64,000 nucleotides of DNA from contig NZ_VORA01000001.1 of NCBI RefSeq assembly GCF_008477545.1, positions 1,674,001-1,738,000 on the forward strand, written 5' to 3'. The notes under the pieces are model-generated. The model ran no database searches. It saw nothing but the letters and a program-made list of their open reading frames with translations, and was not told the DNA's origin. The position numbers and the translations under genes were made by a program. Of the stretch, positions 33,350-44,205 are shown one piece after another; position 1 is the stretch's first letter; each line of letters begins with the position of its first letter. The DNA comes from Roseibium aestuarii (GTDB taxonomy: Bacteria > Pseudomonadota > Alphaproteobacteria > Rhizobiales > Stappiaceae).

Positions 33350-35644
33350 TCACGCTGTCTCTTCGTGACGGTCGACCCCGGGGGTCGGACCGCCGTCCTC
33401 GTTCTCCATGGCAACCGCGGACAGGGTCAGGCGCACCAGGCACCCGGTTTCGCCCAGTTCCCGATCCGGCGCGTCGAGCAGCTCAATGCCGCCGCCATGG
33501 TCTTCCAGAATCTTGCGGACGATGGCGAGGCCGAGCCCCGTCCCCTTCTCCCGCGTGGTCATGTAGGGCTCCAGCAGGCGCTGCCGGTTTTCCTGGGGCA
33601 GACCGACCCCATTGTCGCGCACGTCGACCACGATGCGCTCGCCCTGACGGGACAGGGTCACGCGGATCCTGCCCTTTGCCGGCTCGCTCGCCGGCGCGTA
33701 GGAGTCCGTGGCCGCCGCGGCTTCCGCCGCCAGCCGCCCCTCGATGGACTCCGCCGCATTCTTGATGACATTGGTCAGCGCCTGCCCGACGAGGCGCTGG
33801 TCGAAGATCGCTTCGACCGGCTCGTCCGGCAGGACCGTCTCGATCTCGATCTCCGCATTGGCCACCGTCTGCATGAAGGCGGCTTCGCGCAGGATGTTGC
33901 GCATGTCGGCCCGTGTCTTGCTGGGCTTGCGCATGCGCGCGAAGGATGAAAACTCGTCCACCATCTGGCCGATGTCGCCGACCTGCCGGATGATCGTGTC
34001 GATGCACTGGTCGAAGACCCCGCGGTCCTCCTCGATCTTCTTGCCATAGCGGCGGCGGATGCGCTCGGCCGAGAGCTGGATCGGGGTCAGCGGGTTCTTG
34101 ATCTCGTGGGCAATGCGGCGCGCCACATCCGCCCAGGCGGAATTGCGCTGCGCCGAGACAAGATCGGTGATGTCGTCGAGGGTGACCACATAGCCGTGCT
34201 CGCGCCGGGTCGACTGTTCGGAGGTCAGACGCACGATGACGATGCGCTGGCGGCCGCCGCGAGCGATTTCGAGCTGGGTCTCGTGGAACCGCTCGTGATC
34301 GCGCTCGCGGGCATGGGCGAGGAATTCCGTCAGCTCGGGCAGGATCTCGGTCAGCGGCTGGCGGAGGATCTGCATCTCCTCCATGTCGAGGAGGATCTGG
34401 GCGGAGCGGTTGACCAGCGCGATGGTCGCATCATCGTCGATGCCGATCACCCCGGTGGAAACGCCCGCCAGAACCGCCTCGTTGAAGCGGCGGCGGCGGT
34501 CGATCTGCTCGTTGGCGGCCAGAAGCGCATCACGCTGGCCAACCAGCTGGCCTGTCATCTTGTTGAAGGTCTGGCCGAGATTGGCAAGGTCCCCCTCGGA
34601 GCGGTTGGTTTCCACCTTGACCGAGAGATTGCCCTTGGACACCTCGTCGGCCGCCGAAATCAGGGTGCGGATGGGCGCGACAAGACCGTTCGCGAAGCCG
34701 AAGCCGATCCAGATCGCCGACAGCAGCAGGATCAGCGCGACGCCGAGATAGACCAGCGCGAAGGCGACCTGCACGCCGAAGCGGGCCCCTTCCAGTTCCT
34801 TGTAGGCGGAGGCCCCCTCCTCTGCCAGGCGCTGGTATTCGATCACCCGCGGGTCGATCGCCCGCACGCCATAGAGATAGAGATCGTTGTAGGCGGCGAG
34901 TTTCACGACCCCGCCGACAAGATTGGAATTGCCCGGAGCAATCAGGATCGGCTCGCCGGACTGGGCCTTCTCGAGGCTCTGCTGGGGGGGCTGGAGAATG
35001 TTGATGCGTGGATCGCGCACCACGCGGGTGATCACCGCGCCCTTCGCGTCGACGATGAAGGCGGCCAGCAGCCCGCGGACGGAGGCCTGGGCGTTGAAGA
35101 AGGCATCGAAGCGGGTCGGCTCGAAGTCATAGACCGTGCGGGCCCGGTCCACGTCATTGCCCATGGCGATGATGTCGCCGCGCAACACACGCGCATGTTC
35201 CTGCAGATAGGCCTGGGCCACGACCAGCGCATTGTCGATGATCTGGCGGGTGCGTTCCTCGAACCAGCGGTCAAGCCCGCGGTCGAGGGTGATGGCGGCC
35301 AGAATCGCCAGCAGAAGCGCCGGAACGGCGGCCACGAAACTGAACAGGGTGACGATGCGCACATGGAGACGGGCAGCGGCGCGGCCTCGCCGGCGCGCAT
35401 TGAGCAGCTTGCCGATCTCCCAGCCGATGGTGAGCAGCAGAAGCACCGCGAGCGTGCCGTTGACGCTCATCGCCGTCCAGATGACCTTCTGGGTCGGCGC
35501 GATGGCCGTCATGCCGGTGAGGATGAAGAAGGTGATGCCAATGGAGACCAGGGCGATCAGCATGATGGCGAGCCCGATCCGGCGCCCCAGCTTGCCGCTG
35601 GAGACCTGAGCCCCGACTGCACCCTGTACCGTTCCCAAGATCAT
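33350..35644 (-). CDS. ntrY: Sensor histidine kinase NtrY
   Basis: The 764-residue membrane kinase (ATG 35644) phosphorylates NtrX. Transmembrane helices near residues 22-45, 48-75 and 85-110 precede a large extracytoplasmic region, a further helix near 295-315, a HAMP domain, a PAS domain (VLAGVSTGVIGIDDDATI), the HisKA box [20 protein letters not shown] and an HATPase domain (DNGVGLPQENR, EKGTGLGLAIV). The signal sensed is unknown here; oxygen/redox and nitrogen have been proposed in relatives. It is separated from ntrC by a hairpin. Confidence 0.95.
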   Translation of the reverse strand: MILGTVQGAVGAQVSSGKLGRRIGLAIMLIALVSIGITFFILTGMTAIAPTQKVIWTAMSVNGTLAVLLLLTIGWEIGKLLNARRRGRAAARLHVRIVTLFSFVAAVPALLLAILAAITLDRGLDRWFEERTRQIIDNALVVAQAYLQEHARVLRGDIIAMGNDVDRARTVYDFEPTRFDAFFNAQASVRGLLAAFIVDAKGAVITRVVRDPRINILQPPQQSLEKAQSGEPILIAPGNSNLVGGVVKLAAYNDLYLYGVRAIDPRVIEYQRLAEEGASAYKELEGARFGVQVAFALVYLGVALILLLSAIWIGFGFANGLVAPIRTLISAADEVSKGNLSVKVETNRSEGDLANLGQTFNKMTGQLVGQRDALLAANEQIDRRRRFNEAVLAGVSTGVIGIDDDATIALVNRSAQILLDMEEMQILRQPLTEILPELTEFLAHARERDHERFHETQLEIARGGRQRIVIVRLTSEQSTRREHGYVVTLDDITDLVSAQRNSAWADVARRIAHEIKNPLTPIQLSAERIRRRYGKKIEEDRGVFDQCIDTIIRQVGDIGQMVDEFSSFARMRKPSKTRADMRNILREAAFMQTVANAEIEIETVLPDEPVEAIFDQRLVGQALTNVIKNAAESIEGRLAAEAAAATDSYAPASEPAKGRIRVTLSRQGERIVVDVRDNGVGLPQENRQRLLEPYMTTREKGTGLGLAIVRKILEDHGGGIELLDAPDRELGETGCLVRLTLSAVAMENEDGGPTPGVDRHEETA

Positions 35645-35960
35645 CGGTCCCCGTCTGCACCCTCTTTCGACCGCCTCTCCGGCAGCCGAGCCGCTGCAAC
35701 TGACCCGCGACGGGATCCCGCTGCAACACAATTGCCACAAGCTGTTGCCGAATTGCGACATTGTCAGGGCACGCAGGGACTGTCCACCCATTGTTGCCGG
35801 ATCGCTTTTGGAAAACCTGACCTAACGGTCAAATCCGAGACAGGCTGGACAGGGAAACCGTCGCCTCTAAGGATCCACCGGCCATTTCGGTCAGTTGCAG
35901 GGGCAGACGGCCGGCGCGAATGACCCTGTGATTCTCAACGTCACACATGCCCGGCATGCC

Positions 35961-35991
35961 AACGGCCGCCTCGGGATCCCGGGCGGCCGTT
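35961..35991. terminator. Hairpin downstream of ntrC
   Basis: Ten-bp arms AACGGCCGCC (35961-35970) and GGCGGCCGTT (35982-35991) enclose an 11-nt loop that itself contains CGGGATCCCG. It lies 27 bp past the ntrC stop, separating ntrBC from the ntrYX transcription unit. No clear U-tract follows, so readthrough is possible. Confidence 0.55.
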
Positions 35992-36017
35992 GTGCTGTTT
36001 CTCAAAATTCCAGTGGC

Positions 36018-37457
<1,440 letters not shown>

Positions 37458-37459
37458 GA

Positions 37460-38599
37460 TCACTTCTGTCCTGTCACTGGGCCGCCGTCAGTCTCGACGA
37501 AGGCGGGCATGAGAATTCTGAAGACGGTCCGGCGGGGCTGGCTGTCGCATTCGATCACACCACCATGGTCGCCGATGATCTTGGCAACCAGTGCCAGACC
37601 CAGGCCGGAACCATTGGTCTTGGTGGTGATGAAGGGTTCGAACAGATGCGGCAGCAGGTCCTCCGGCACGCCGGGGCCATTGTCGTAGACGCAATACTCA
37701 AGCGGCAGGCTGACCCGCTCGTCGGTGCCCGGCACCGAGAGGCGGATCCCCGGCCGGAAGGCCGTGGTGACGCGGATCTCACCATCCGGATCGTCGCCAA
37801 TGGCTTCCGAGGCGTTCTTGATCAGGTTCAGGAACACCTGGATCAGCTGATCCTTGTTGGCGAAGACCGGCGGGAGCGACGGGTCATAGGCCTCGACGAT
37901 CCGCTTGTTGCGGGCAAAGCCGTTGTCGGCCAGCCGCTTCACGTGGTCGAGTACCACATGGATATTCACCGGCTCGCGCTCGATCGGGCGCTCGTCGGAG
38001 AAGACCTCCATCCGGTCCACAAGCTTGACGATCCGGTCGGTCTCGTCGGTGATGAGGCGGGTCAGCGGCCGGTCGGCGTCGGGCACGGACTGTTCCAGCA
38101 GCTGGGCCGCGCCGCGGATCCCCGAGAGCGGGTTCTTGATCTCGTGGGCGAGCATGGCCGCCAGGCCGGTCACAGTGCGCGCAGCCCCCCGGGACGTCAA
38201 CTGGCGGTCGATCTTCTCCGCCATGGTCTTTTCCTGGAACATAAGCACCACGGCACCGGGACGATCCGGCACGGGAGAGGCATTGATGTCCACGACCTTG
38301 GGCGCGCCGATGCGCGGAGACCCGATGTCGACCTTGTATTCGTTGACCGCCGCACCCCGTTCGCGCACCTGCTCCAGCAGGGTGAGCAACGGGCTGCCGA
38401 AAGGCACGAAATATTCGATCGGATGCCGCTGCATCATGGAGACCGAGCAGCGCATGAAGATCTCTGCGGCCATGTTGGCAGTCTCGATCACCCCGTCGGG
38501 GGCGACGAGCAGGACCGGATGAGGCAGAGCGTCGAGAATCGTCGGGCCATCGCTGGCCAGCGCTTCGGCCCGGCCCTTGGAGAGACTTTCAGGGGTCAT
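37460..38599 (-). CDS. ntrB: Nitrogen regulation sensor histidine kinase NtrB
   Basis: NtrB is the soluble kinase/phosphatase controlling NtrC under PII input. From ATG 38599 it has 379 residues: an N-terminal PAS domain ([19 protein letters not shown]), the HisKA box [19 protein letters not shown] (about residue 143) and an HATPase domain with [11 protein letters not shown] and [12 protein letters not shown]. Its start overlaps the dusB stop (ATGA), so the dusB-ntrB-ntrC genes are translationally coupled. Any longer frame upstream merely reads through dusB. Confidence 0.96.
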   Translation of the reverse strand: MTPESLSKGRAEALASDGPTILDALPHPVLLVAPDGVIETANMAAEIFMRCSVSMMQRHPIEYFVPFGSPLLTLLEQVRERGAAVNEYKVDIGSPRIGAPKVVDINASPVPDRPGAVVLMFQEKTMAEKIDRQLTSRGAARTVTGLAAMLAHEIKNPLSGIRGAAQLLEQSVPDADRPLTRLITDETDRIVKLVDRMEVFSDERPIEREPVNIHVVLDHVKRLADNGFARNKRIVEAYDPSLPPVFANKDQLIQVFLNLIKNASEAIGDDPDGEIRVTTAFRPGIRLSVPGTDERVSLPLEYCVYDNGPGVPEDLLPHLFEPFITTKTNGSGLGLALVAKIIGDHGGVIECDSQPRRTVFRILMPAFVETDGGPVTGQK

Positions 38600-39621
38600 G
38601 CGGCGCTCCGGGTTTCGAGGGCGGAGAACCAGCTTCCCAGCAGGCCCAGGACCTCCTGCGGATTGCTGCTTGTCAGAAGCGCGCGGCGGAAGGCCGGGTC
38701 CTCGGCAGATCCGGCGGGCGCGACCTCCAGGTACCAGCCCAGATGCTTGCGGGCGATGCGCAGGCCCGCATGGGTTCCGTAATGCTGCAAGATGTCCTCG
38801 TAATGCTCGGCCACCAGGGCCGCGAAATCGGCGCCCTGCGGCGCTTCGCCTTCCTGCCCCGTGGCCAGGAAGCGGCTGACGGTTCCGGGCAGCCATGGAC
38901 GCCCGTAGGCCCCGCGCCCGATCATCACCGCGTCGGCACCGGACCGGCGCAGCATCTCCACCGCATCGGCAGAGCTGCGACAGTCGCCATTGGCCACGAC
39001 CGGTATGGAGACGGCCTGCTTGATGCCGGCAATGGCGTCCCAGTTGGCGTCGCCCTTGTAGAACTGCTGGCGGGTGCGGCCGTGGACGGTGACCATCTGC
39101 ACGCCAGCGGCTTCCGCCCGGCGCGCCAGATCGGCCGCATTGAGAGAGGTCTCGTCCCAGCCGAGACGCATCTTCACGGTGACCGGCACATCGACGGCGG
39201 CCACGGTGGCGTCAATCAGGGTCAGGGCATGATCGAGGTCGCGCATGAGCGCGGAGCCGGAATAGCCGCTCGTCACCTTCTTGGCGGGACACCCCATGTT
39301 GATGTCGATGATCTGGGCCCCTGCCCCGGCCACGACCTTGGCCGCCTCGCCCATGAAACGGGCCTCGCGTCCGGCCAGCTGCACCACATGCAGACCGTCG
39401 GCCTGGGCCTCGGCGCGCATCTGGGTTTCCGCGTCACCCTTCACGAAACTTTCGCAGGCGACCATTTCACTGATCACCAGGCCTGCACCGAACCGGGCCG
39501 CGATGCGACGGAACGGCAGGTCGCTGACGCCGGACATGGGCGCCAGAAAGGCCCGGGCGGGCAGCTCGTACGGACCGACCTGAAGAGGCCCCAATCTGGG
39601 AGAGACGTTTGAACTGCTCAT
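38596..39621 (-). CDS. dusB: tRNA-dihydrouridine synthase (NifR3/DusB)
   Basis: This FMN-dependent enzyme reduces uridine in the tRNA D-loop. The 341-residue TIM-barrel protein shows [12 protein letters not shown] at the start, the catalytic Cys region [11 protein letters not shown] (about residue 107), the FMN phosphate-binding [11 protein letters not shown] and the VVANGDCRS segment. It is the first gene of the nifR3-ntrB-ntrC operon long known in rhizobia and Rhodobacter. ATG 39621 lies 174 bp from the divergent ispDF start; this gap should contain both promoters. Confidence 0.95.
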   Translation of the reverse strand: MSSSNVSPRLGPLQVGPYELPARAFLAPMSGVSDLPFRRIAARFGAGLVISEMVACESFVKGDAETQMRAEAQADGLHVVQLAGREARFMGEAAKVVAGAGAQIIDINMGCPAKKVTSGYSGSALMRDLDHALTLIDATVAAVDVPVTVKMRLGWDETSLNAADLARRAEAAGVQMVTVHGRTRQQFYKGDANWDAIAGIKQAVSIPVVANGDCRSSADAVEMLRRSGADAVMIGRGAYGRPWLPGTVSRFLATGQEGEAPQGADFAALVAEHYEDILQHYGTHAGLRIARKHLGWYLEVAPAGSAEDPAFRRALLTSSNPQEVLGLLGSWFSALETRSAA

Positions 39622-39795
39622 AACCTGTGCAACCCTGTTATTGCCTATACCGTAGCCATTTTTTGCGCTGCCACAAGAGGCAATCCGCTCTAAACGCGCC
39701 CGCGGCTTGATAAAATTGCGTTTTGCCTGTTTCAAAGGCGTTTCGCTTGTGGGACGATGCGCACCCGCAGCAAGACTGACCTGACGAGAGCAAAC

Positions 39796-41106
39796 ATGAC
39801 GAGACACGTGGCGGCGCTGGTCGTCGCCGCCGGACGCGGTACGCGGCTCGCCCGCACGCCGCAGGATCTGCCCAAGCAATACAGGCACGTGGCCGGAGTT
39901 CCCGTCCTCACCCACACGCTGCGGGCTGTTCTGTCCTGTGGCCGTATAACGAAGACCGCCGTGGTTATCCACCCGGACGACCACTTGCATTACGCTGCGG
40001 CGATTGCTCCTTTGAGCGAGAGCGAACGCGCGCGCCTTCTTGCCCCCATCGAGGGCGGGGCGACCCGGCAGGTCTCCGTCCACAACGGCCTCACCGCTTT
40101 GACGGCCGACAGCCCGCGCCCGGAGCAGGTGCTCATTCACGATGCAGCGCGCCCCTTCACCCCGAGCGAGGTGTTCGCCGCCTGTCTCGATGCACTCGAC
40201 GGGGGCGCTACGGCCGCGCTGGCCGCCCTGCCCGTCTTTGACACGCTGAAACGTGCCGAGACGACGGAGGGTGGACGGCTTGATACGGTGGACCGCACCA
40301 ATCTCTGGGCCGCACAGACCCCACAGGGCTTCGCCTTCGATGCGATCCTGCGCGCCCACGAAAGGGCAGCAGCAGAAGGCCGCGACGACTTTACCGACGA
40401 CACGGGCCTTGCCGAATGGCAGGGCCATCCGGTAACCCTCACGCTCGGCGCGTCCGACAGTTTCAAGATCACCACACAGCAGGACCTGGTCCGCGCCGAG
40501 GACCTGCTGCGCCTGCGCCGGGACCGGTCAGCTGCTCCGGTCCCGCTCCCAGAGAACTCCGAAGAGAACCGATCCATGGCGTCTTCCTCCCCTCAATGGT
40601 CCCTTGCCGCACTTGCTGCCCTGCCTGACGTGCGGGTCGGTCAGGGCTATGACGTGCACGCCTTCGAGGACGGTGACGCGGTCATTCTGGGCGGGGTCAG
40701 CGTGCCCCACGACCGCAAGCTGAAAGGCCACTCCGATGCGGATGTGGCCCTGCATGCGCTGACCGACGCCATTTTCGGCGCACTGGCCGATGGGGACATC
40801 GGCAGCCATTTCCCACCCTCCGATCCGCAGTGGAAGGGCGCTGCCTCTGACCAGTTCCTTGTCTATGCCCTCGATCGGCTGCGGGCGCGTGGCGGCCTGC
40901 TGGCCCATGCGGATGTCACGCTGATCTGCGAAGCTCCGAAGATCGGGCCAGTGCGCGAGGCGCTGCGTGCCTCGATCGCCCGGATCTGCGAGATTCCGGT
41001 CGGCCGCGTCGCCGTGAAGGCCACAACATCGGAGCGGCTCGGCTTCACCGGCCGCAAGGAGGGCATCGCCTGCATGGCAGCCGCCACCATCCGCCTGCCC
41101 TTCTGA
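39796..41106 (+). CDS. ispDF: Bifunctional IspD/IspF isoprenoid enzyme
   Basis: One polypeptide carries two non-consecutive MEP-pathway enzymes. Residues 1-235 are the MEP cytidylyltransferase (IspD), with [10 protein letters not shown] and PKQYRHV for CTP/Mg binding. After an Ala/Ser-rich linker, residues ~275-436 are MEcPP synthase (IspF), with metal ligands in GYDVHAF and the [14 protein letters not shown] segment. The fusion is widespread in alphaproteobacteria and epsilonproteobacteria. ATG 39796 gives the usual [15 protein letters not shown] start; ATG 39757 is an alternative. Confidence 0.96.
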   Translation: MTRHVAALVVAAGRGTRLARTPQDLPKQYRHVAGVPVLTHTLRAVLSCGRITKTAVVIHPDDHLHYAAAIAPLSESERARLLAPIEGGATRQVSVHNGLTALTADSPRPEQVLIHDAARPFTPSEVFAACLDALDGGATAALAALPVFDTLKRAETTEGGRLDTVDRTNLWAAQTPQGFAFDAILRAHERAAAEGRDDFTDDTGLAEWQGHPVTLTLGASDSFKITTQQDLVRAEDLLRLRRDRSAAPVPLPENSEENRSMASSSPQWSLAALAALPDVRVGQGYDVHAFEDGDAVILGGVSVPHDRKLKGHSDADVALHALTDAIFGALADGDIGSHFPPSDPQWKGAASDQFLVYALDRLRARGGLLAHADVTLICEAPKIGPVREALRASIARICEIPVGRVAVKATTSERLGFTGRKEGIACMAAATIRLPF

Positions 41107-41143
41107 AAGCCCCGCCATCTGCCGACCGGAAAAGGAGAAGGTG

Positions 41144-41698
41144 ATGATCGACGCTCCGACCCTCCCTGCAACCGTTCCTTCCTGGGACGAGCTTGAGGAT
41201 CTGGCCGAAAGGCTCATTCCGGCCCTGGCAGAGCGCGGGCTCACGGTGGCGACGGCCGAATCCTGCACCGGCGGCCTGATCAGCGGCGTCCTGACCGCCA
41301 TCTCCGGCTCCTCCGCCGTGGTGGACCGGGGACTGGTGACCTATTCCAATCAGGCCAAGCAGGACCTTCTCGGGGTGAAGGACGAGACGCTTGCCCGCCA
41401 CGGGGCGGTCAGCGCGGAAGTTGCCGCAGAGATGGCCAGCGGCGCGCTCGCCAATGCGCGCACGGATATTGCCGTGTCCGTGACCGGGATTGCGGGGCCC
41501 GGCGGTGGCTCAGAAGAGAAGCCGGTCGGCACGGTCCATTTCGGGCTGGCCGTGAAAGATCAGGAGACCTGCACCTTCCACATGGTCTTCGAAAAACTTG
41601 ACCGGAAAGGTGTCCGTTATTCCACGGTGCTCTACGCTTTACTGATCATTTCAAATTTGATCAAACTGCCTAAGGAGACCTCAAGGGCTTTGCCCTAG
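41144..41698 (+). CDS. CinA C-terminal-type NMN amidohydrolase (PncC)
   Basis: This 184-residue protein is the stand-alone CinA C-terminal domain, which in E. coli (PncC) deamidates nicotinamide mononucleotide in NAD recycling. It contains the family signatures ATAESCTGGLISG (about residue 40), YSNQAKQDLLGV and VTGIAGPGGGSEEKPVGTV (about residues 106-124). ATG 41144 follows AAGGAG with a 6-nt spacer. The ispDF-cinA adjacency is common in alphaproteobacteria. The first of three secreted paralogues begins 13 bp later. Confidence 0.92.
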   Translation: MIDAPTLPATVPSWDELEDLAERLIPALAERGLTVATAESCTGGLISGVLTAISGSSAVVDRGLVTYSNQAKQDLLGVKDETLARHGAVSAEVAAEMASGALANARTDIAVSVTGIAGPGGGSEEKPVGTVHFGLAVKDQETCTFHMVFEKLDRKGVRYSTVLYALLIISNLIKLPKETSRALP

Positions 41699-41711
41699 GA
41701 TTTTTGTCAAT

Positions 41712-42287
41712 GTGATTGAAATTGTCCCGGGAGCGACCAGATCCGTGAGAGAATATCCCGCAAGACTGCGCCGATTGAGCGGCATCTTCGCGAGCCTCGT
41801 GGCGAGCGCGTTGCCCCTTTCTGGAACCTCCGCGGCCCAGCAAGAGCTGCCGACGCCGGGCGACACCTACCTGATCTCCCGGGATCGGGGCGGCGAGTTC
41901 ACCGGCAGCCACAAGATCTATCCGTCCAGTTCCGACGGGCTGTATCAGGTCACCTATTGCGGGCGGGCCTATTATGTCCTGCCCTATACGGTGGCCTGGA
42001 CCCAGCTGGAGGTGGAGAACAAGCGCGCGGTCAAGGTCGAGTATAATTTCGGAAAGGGCTGGCGCCCGCTCTGCGACAATCCCGACCAGCAGGTAACCCT
42101 CGCCAATCTCGGGATCGCGCTGGATGCGGCCGAGGTGGTTGCCGCCTATCGGCGCCTGGCCGAGGATCCGGCGAGCAGCGCCCCCTCCCATGGCGGAAAC
42201 CGGTTCAGCGCCATTTCCAAGGCGTTCCGTGAGAAACCGGAAGAGACAGGGAATTCCTCGGCCAGCGGCAGCTATCACGCCAATTAA
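41712..42287 (+). CDS. Secreted protein of unknown function, tandem paralogue 1
   Basis: I do not recognise this family. A Sec signal peptide ends near SGTSAAQQ. The core reads YLISRDRGGEFTGSHKI, then YCGRAYYVLPYTVAWT, then RPLCDNPDQQVTLANLGI. Exactly two cysteines remain after the signal region, probably a disulfide. The two genes downstream encode the same core. The C-terminal ~60 residues (residues 130-191) are Ser/Ala-rich and unrelated to the paralogues. Start is GTG 41712 or, giving a more typical signal peptide, GTG 41745; neither has a strong SD. It may be co-transcribed with the PncC gene. Confidence 0.75.
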   Translation: MIEIVPGATRSVREYPARLRRLSGIFASLVASALPLSGTSAAQQELPTPGDTYLISRDRGGEFTGSHKIYPSSSDGLYQVTYCGRAYYVLPYTVAWTQLEVENKRAVKVEYNFGKGWRPLCDNPDQQVTLANLGIALDAAEVVAAYRRLAEDPASSAPSHGGNRFSAISKAFREKPEETGNSSASGSYHAN

Positions 42288-42305
42288 AGCACCCGTTTTC
42301 TCAAC

Positions 42306-42328
42306 TTGCGTAAAGTCTTAGACATGTT
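42306..42328 (+). promoter_or_regulatory. Upstream element shared by secreted paralogues 2 and 3 (copy 1)
   Basis: TTGCG-t-AAAGtcTtAGACAtGTT matches the element at 42989-43010 at 18 of 22 positions after a one-base gap. It lies about 100 bp before the paralogue-2 start. It may be a promoter or activator site, or a remnant of the tandem duplication. Confidence 0.5.
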
Positions 42329-42429
42329 CTTGGGAAAATCGTGACAGCTGCGCTTTAGACTGCGAGCCTGACAATCTAGGTTCGAGGTCTCGGTCGGCGC
42401 AAGCGGCCAGCTTTTCGGGATCAAAGTAC

Positions 42430-42939
42430 ATGCGTCATCCGGTCAGCATCCATGCCAGGAGCTTTGGTCTCCAGCGCCCGCTTCTCGTTCTCGCAGCGCT
42501 TGCCGCGATGACCACGGGCGCGCTTGCCGAAACCATCCTTGTTCCGGACTATTTCCTCATTTCCCGTGACCGGGAGGGGAACTTTGTCGGCAGCCACAAG
42601 ATTTTCGACGAGCAGGGACCGGACATGCGCGAAGTCCGCTATTGCGGCCGAACCTACTGGGTCCGGCCCGTGACCGTAGCCTGGACCGAGGTCGAAGTGG
42701 ACAATGCGAACAAGGTTCGCGTCGAGTTCAACAAGGGCCTCGGCTGGCGTCCGATCTGCGACGAACCGGAAAAGCAGGTCACCCTGCGCGATCTTGGCAT
42801 TGACGAAAACGCCCGCACGGTCCTGCGCACCGATGGCCGCTATCTGGACTCCGTCAATCGCTTTGCCGCGATCCGCGACAGCTTCCAGCTGTCCAAGACC
42901 GGCAACGACCGGCAGAAGACCACCTATCACGACGAATGA
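42430..42939 (+). CDS. Secreted protein of unknown function, tandem paralogue 2
   Basis: The 169-residue protein has a signal peptide cleaved near TTGALAET. The core is the best conserved of the three: YFLISRDREGNFVGSHKIF, YCGRTYWVRPVTVAWTEVEV and RPICDEPEKQVTLRDLGI. Two cysteines sit in the same places as in paralogue 1. A basic, polar tail follows (SFQLSKTGNDRQKTTYHDE). Size and lack of membrane anchors point to a periplasmic or exported soluble protein. It has its own upstream element at 42306-42328. Function unknown. Confidence 0.8.
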   Translation: MRHPVSIHARSFGLQRPLLVLAALAAMTTGALAETILVPDYFLISRDREGNFVGSHKIFDEQGPDMREVRYCGRTYWVRPVTVAWTEVEVDNANKVRVEFNKGLGWRPICDEPEKQVTLRDLGIDENARTVLRTDGRYLDSVNRFAAIRDSFQLSKTGNDRQKTTYHDE

Positions 42940-42988
42940 ATCTCGCACAGGCACCCACCGCAGCGCACAAGAGCGCGGCTCAAGGCGT

Positions 42989-43010
42989 TTGCGAAAGGTT
43001 AAGACAAGTT
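42989..43010 (+). promoter_or_regulatory. Upstream element shared by secreted paralogues 2 and 3 (copy 2)
   Basis: TTGCG-AAAGgtTaAGACAaGTT is the counterpart of 42306-42328. It lies 72 bp before the preferred start of paralogue 3. Confidence 0.5.
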
Positions 43011-43082
43011 TGCTCTGCTTGAGTGCGGGTGAGAAGCGTCCTGGCGACAGGCCGAGACGCGACCGGACACGGAGCAACCTTG

Positions 43083-43652
43083 ATGGCAGCGACCCCACAC
43101 ACCCATGGCACCCGGACAGTCATTGCGCAGCAGCGCGGCCGGCCCCTTTCGGCCGCAACAGCCGCGTGCGCGCATCCGAATGCTGCCGCTCCGGCGCTGA
43201 TGGGACGCCTGCTTGCGATCACGCTGACCGCCTGCGCAGCGCTGATCCTTGCCGCGCCCCCTGCCCCGGCCAACGAAACCCCGCAGATCGATTCCGATTT
43301 TTACATCCGCTCTGAAAATTCCAACGGCAGCTTCAACGGCTACCAGCAGATCTCCCAGACCAAGCGCCCCGGCTTCGTGAAGGTGAGCTATTGCGGTGAA
43401 ACCTACTGGGTGCGACCGGCAACCGTACTGTGGACGGAGACGGAGGCTGAAGCCGGCCGGACACTGACGGTGGAGCGCAACGAGGCCAGCGATCGGGCTA
43501 TCGTCTGCCAGTCGCCGCAGCTGCAGGTGAAGCTTGAGGACCTTGGCCTCTCCAAGGGGGAGCTGGCGGAGATCCGGCGCAACAACTCCGGCGTCAACAT
43601 GAAGGCCAGCCGCATGCGGGTGATCCGCGACGCCTTCCAGGGCTTCAAGTAA
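43083..43652 (+). CDS. Secreted protein of unknown function, tandem paralogue 3
   Basis: This is the most diverged of the triplet. The core retains DFYIRSENSNGSFNGYQQI, YCGETYWVRPATVLWTE and IVCQSPQLQVKLEDLGL, with both cysteines in register. ATG 43083 has a GGAG ribosome-binding site but gives a ~40-residue hydrophilic extension before the signal peptide. ATG 43200 (MGRLLAITLTACAALILAA) gives a normal signal peptide but has no SD. The missing GWRP segment and changed charges suggest a different partner or role. Function unknown. Confidence 0.75.
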   Translation: MAATPHTHGTRTVIAQQRGRPLSAATAACAHPNAAAPALMGRLLAITLTACAALILAAPPAPANETPQIDSDFYIRSENSNGSFNGYQQISQTKRPGFVKVSYCGETYWVRPATVLWTETEAEAGRTLTVERNEASDRAIVCQSPQLQVKLEDLGLSKGELAEIRRNNSGVNMKASRMRVIRDAFQGFK

Positions 43653-43677
43653 GCCCCGACGTCTCAGCCTGACTGCC

Positions 43678-44130
43678 TCAGAGCCCGTAGATCTCGTCGG
43701 CACGCGCCTCGAAGGCGGAAGAGAACTTGCGGAAGGCCCGGTCGAACATGGCCCCCATGAGGGAGCCGAGCGCCCGGCTCTTGAATTCATAGTCGATGAA
43801 GAAGCCCACGTCGCACTGACCCGCACCGGTGTCGGTGAAGGTCCAGCGATTCTCAAGGTGCTTGAAGGGCCCGTCGAGATATTCCACCAGGATGACATTC
43901 TCGGCCGGACGCAGCTCGACCCGGCTGGTGAAGGTTTCCCGGAACAGCTTGTAGGCCACCGTCATGTCGGCCACCAGAATCTCGCGGCCGTCCTCGAGGG
44001 ACTTGCGCCCGCGCACGGTGAGCGCCTGGCAGAGCGGCACGAAGACCGGATACTGCTCGACATCCGCCACGAGATTGAACATCTCGCTGGCGGGATGGTT
44101 CACCTTCTGGGTGGAGGAAAAGCTGGGCAT
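43678..44130 (-). CDS. COQ10/RatA-type START-domain protein
   Basis: The 150-residue SRPBCC/START (polyketide cyclase-like) protein has the family opening HPASEMFNLVADVEQYPVFVPLC and the C-terminal amphipathic helix GSLMGAMFDRAFRKFSSAFEARA. In alphaproteobacteria and mitochondria such proteins bind ubiquinone or its precursors (COQ10). The E. coli homologue RatA was described as a ribosome-association inhibitor. Beside lipA and the PDH genes, a respiratory quinone role is the better inference. It ends convergently 25 bp from secreted paralogue 3. Confidence 0.87.
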   Translation of the reverse strand: MPSFSSTQKVNHPASEMFNLVADVEQYPVFVPLCQALTVRGRKSLEDGREILVADMTVAYKLFRETFTSRVELRPAENVILVEYLDGPFKHLENRWTFTDTGAGQCDVGFFIDYEFKSRALGSLMGAMFDRAFRKFSSAFEARADEIYGL

Positions 44131-44205
44131 GTTTCGTCTTCCCGGCCCGTTCGGAAAGGCTCACTCGAGCCTGCCCGGCGGGCCTGTCTTTTCTCGAGGT
44201 CCGTG

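Noticed and set aside
34106..35923. 605-codon plus-strand frame opposite ntrY
   Set aside because: Shadow of the kinase gene; no recognisable domains and no ribosome-binding site.
41640..41672. TGATCA...TGATCA repeat near the end of the pncC gene
   Set aside because: It lies within coding sequence and the arms are short self-palindromes that occur readily by chance.
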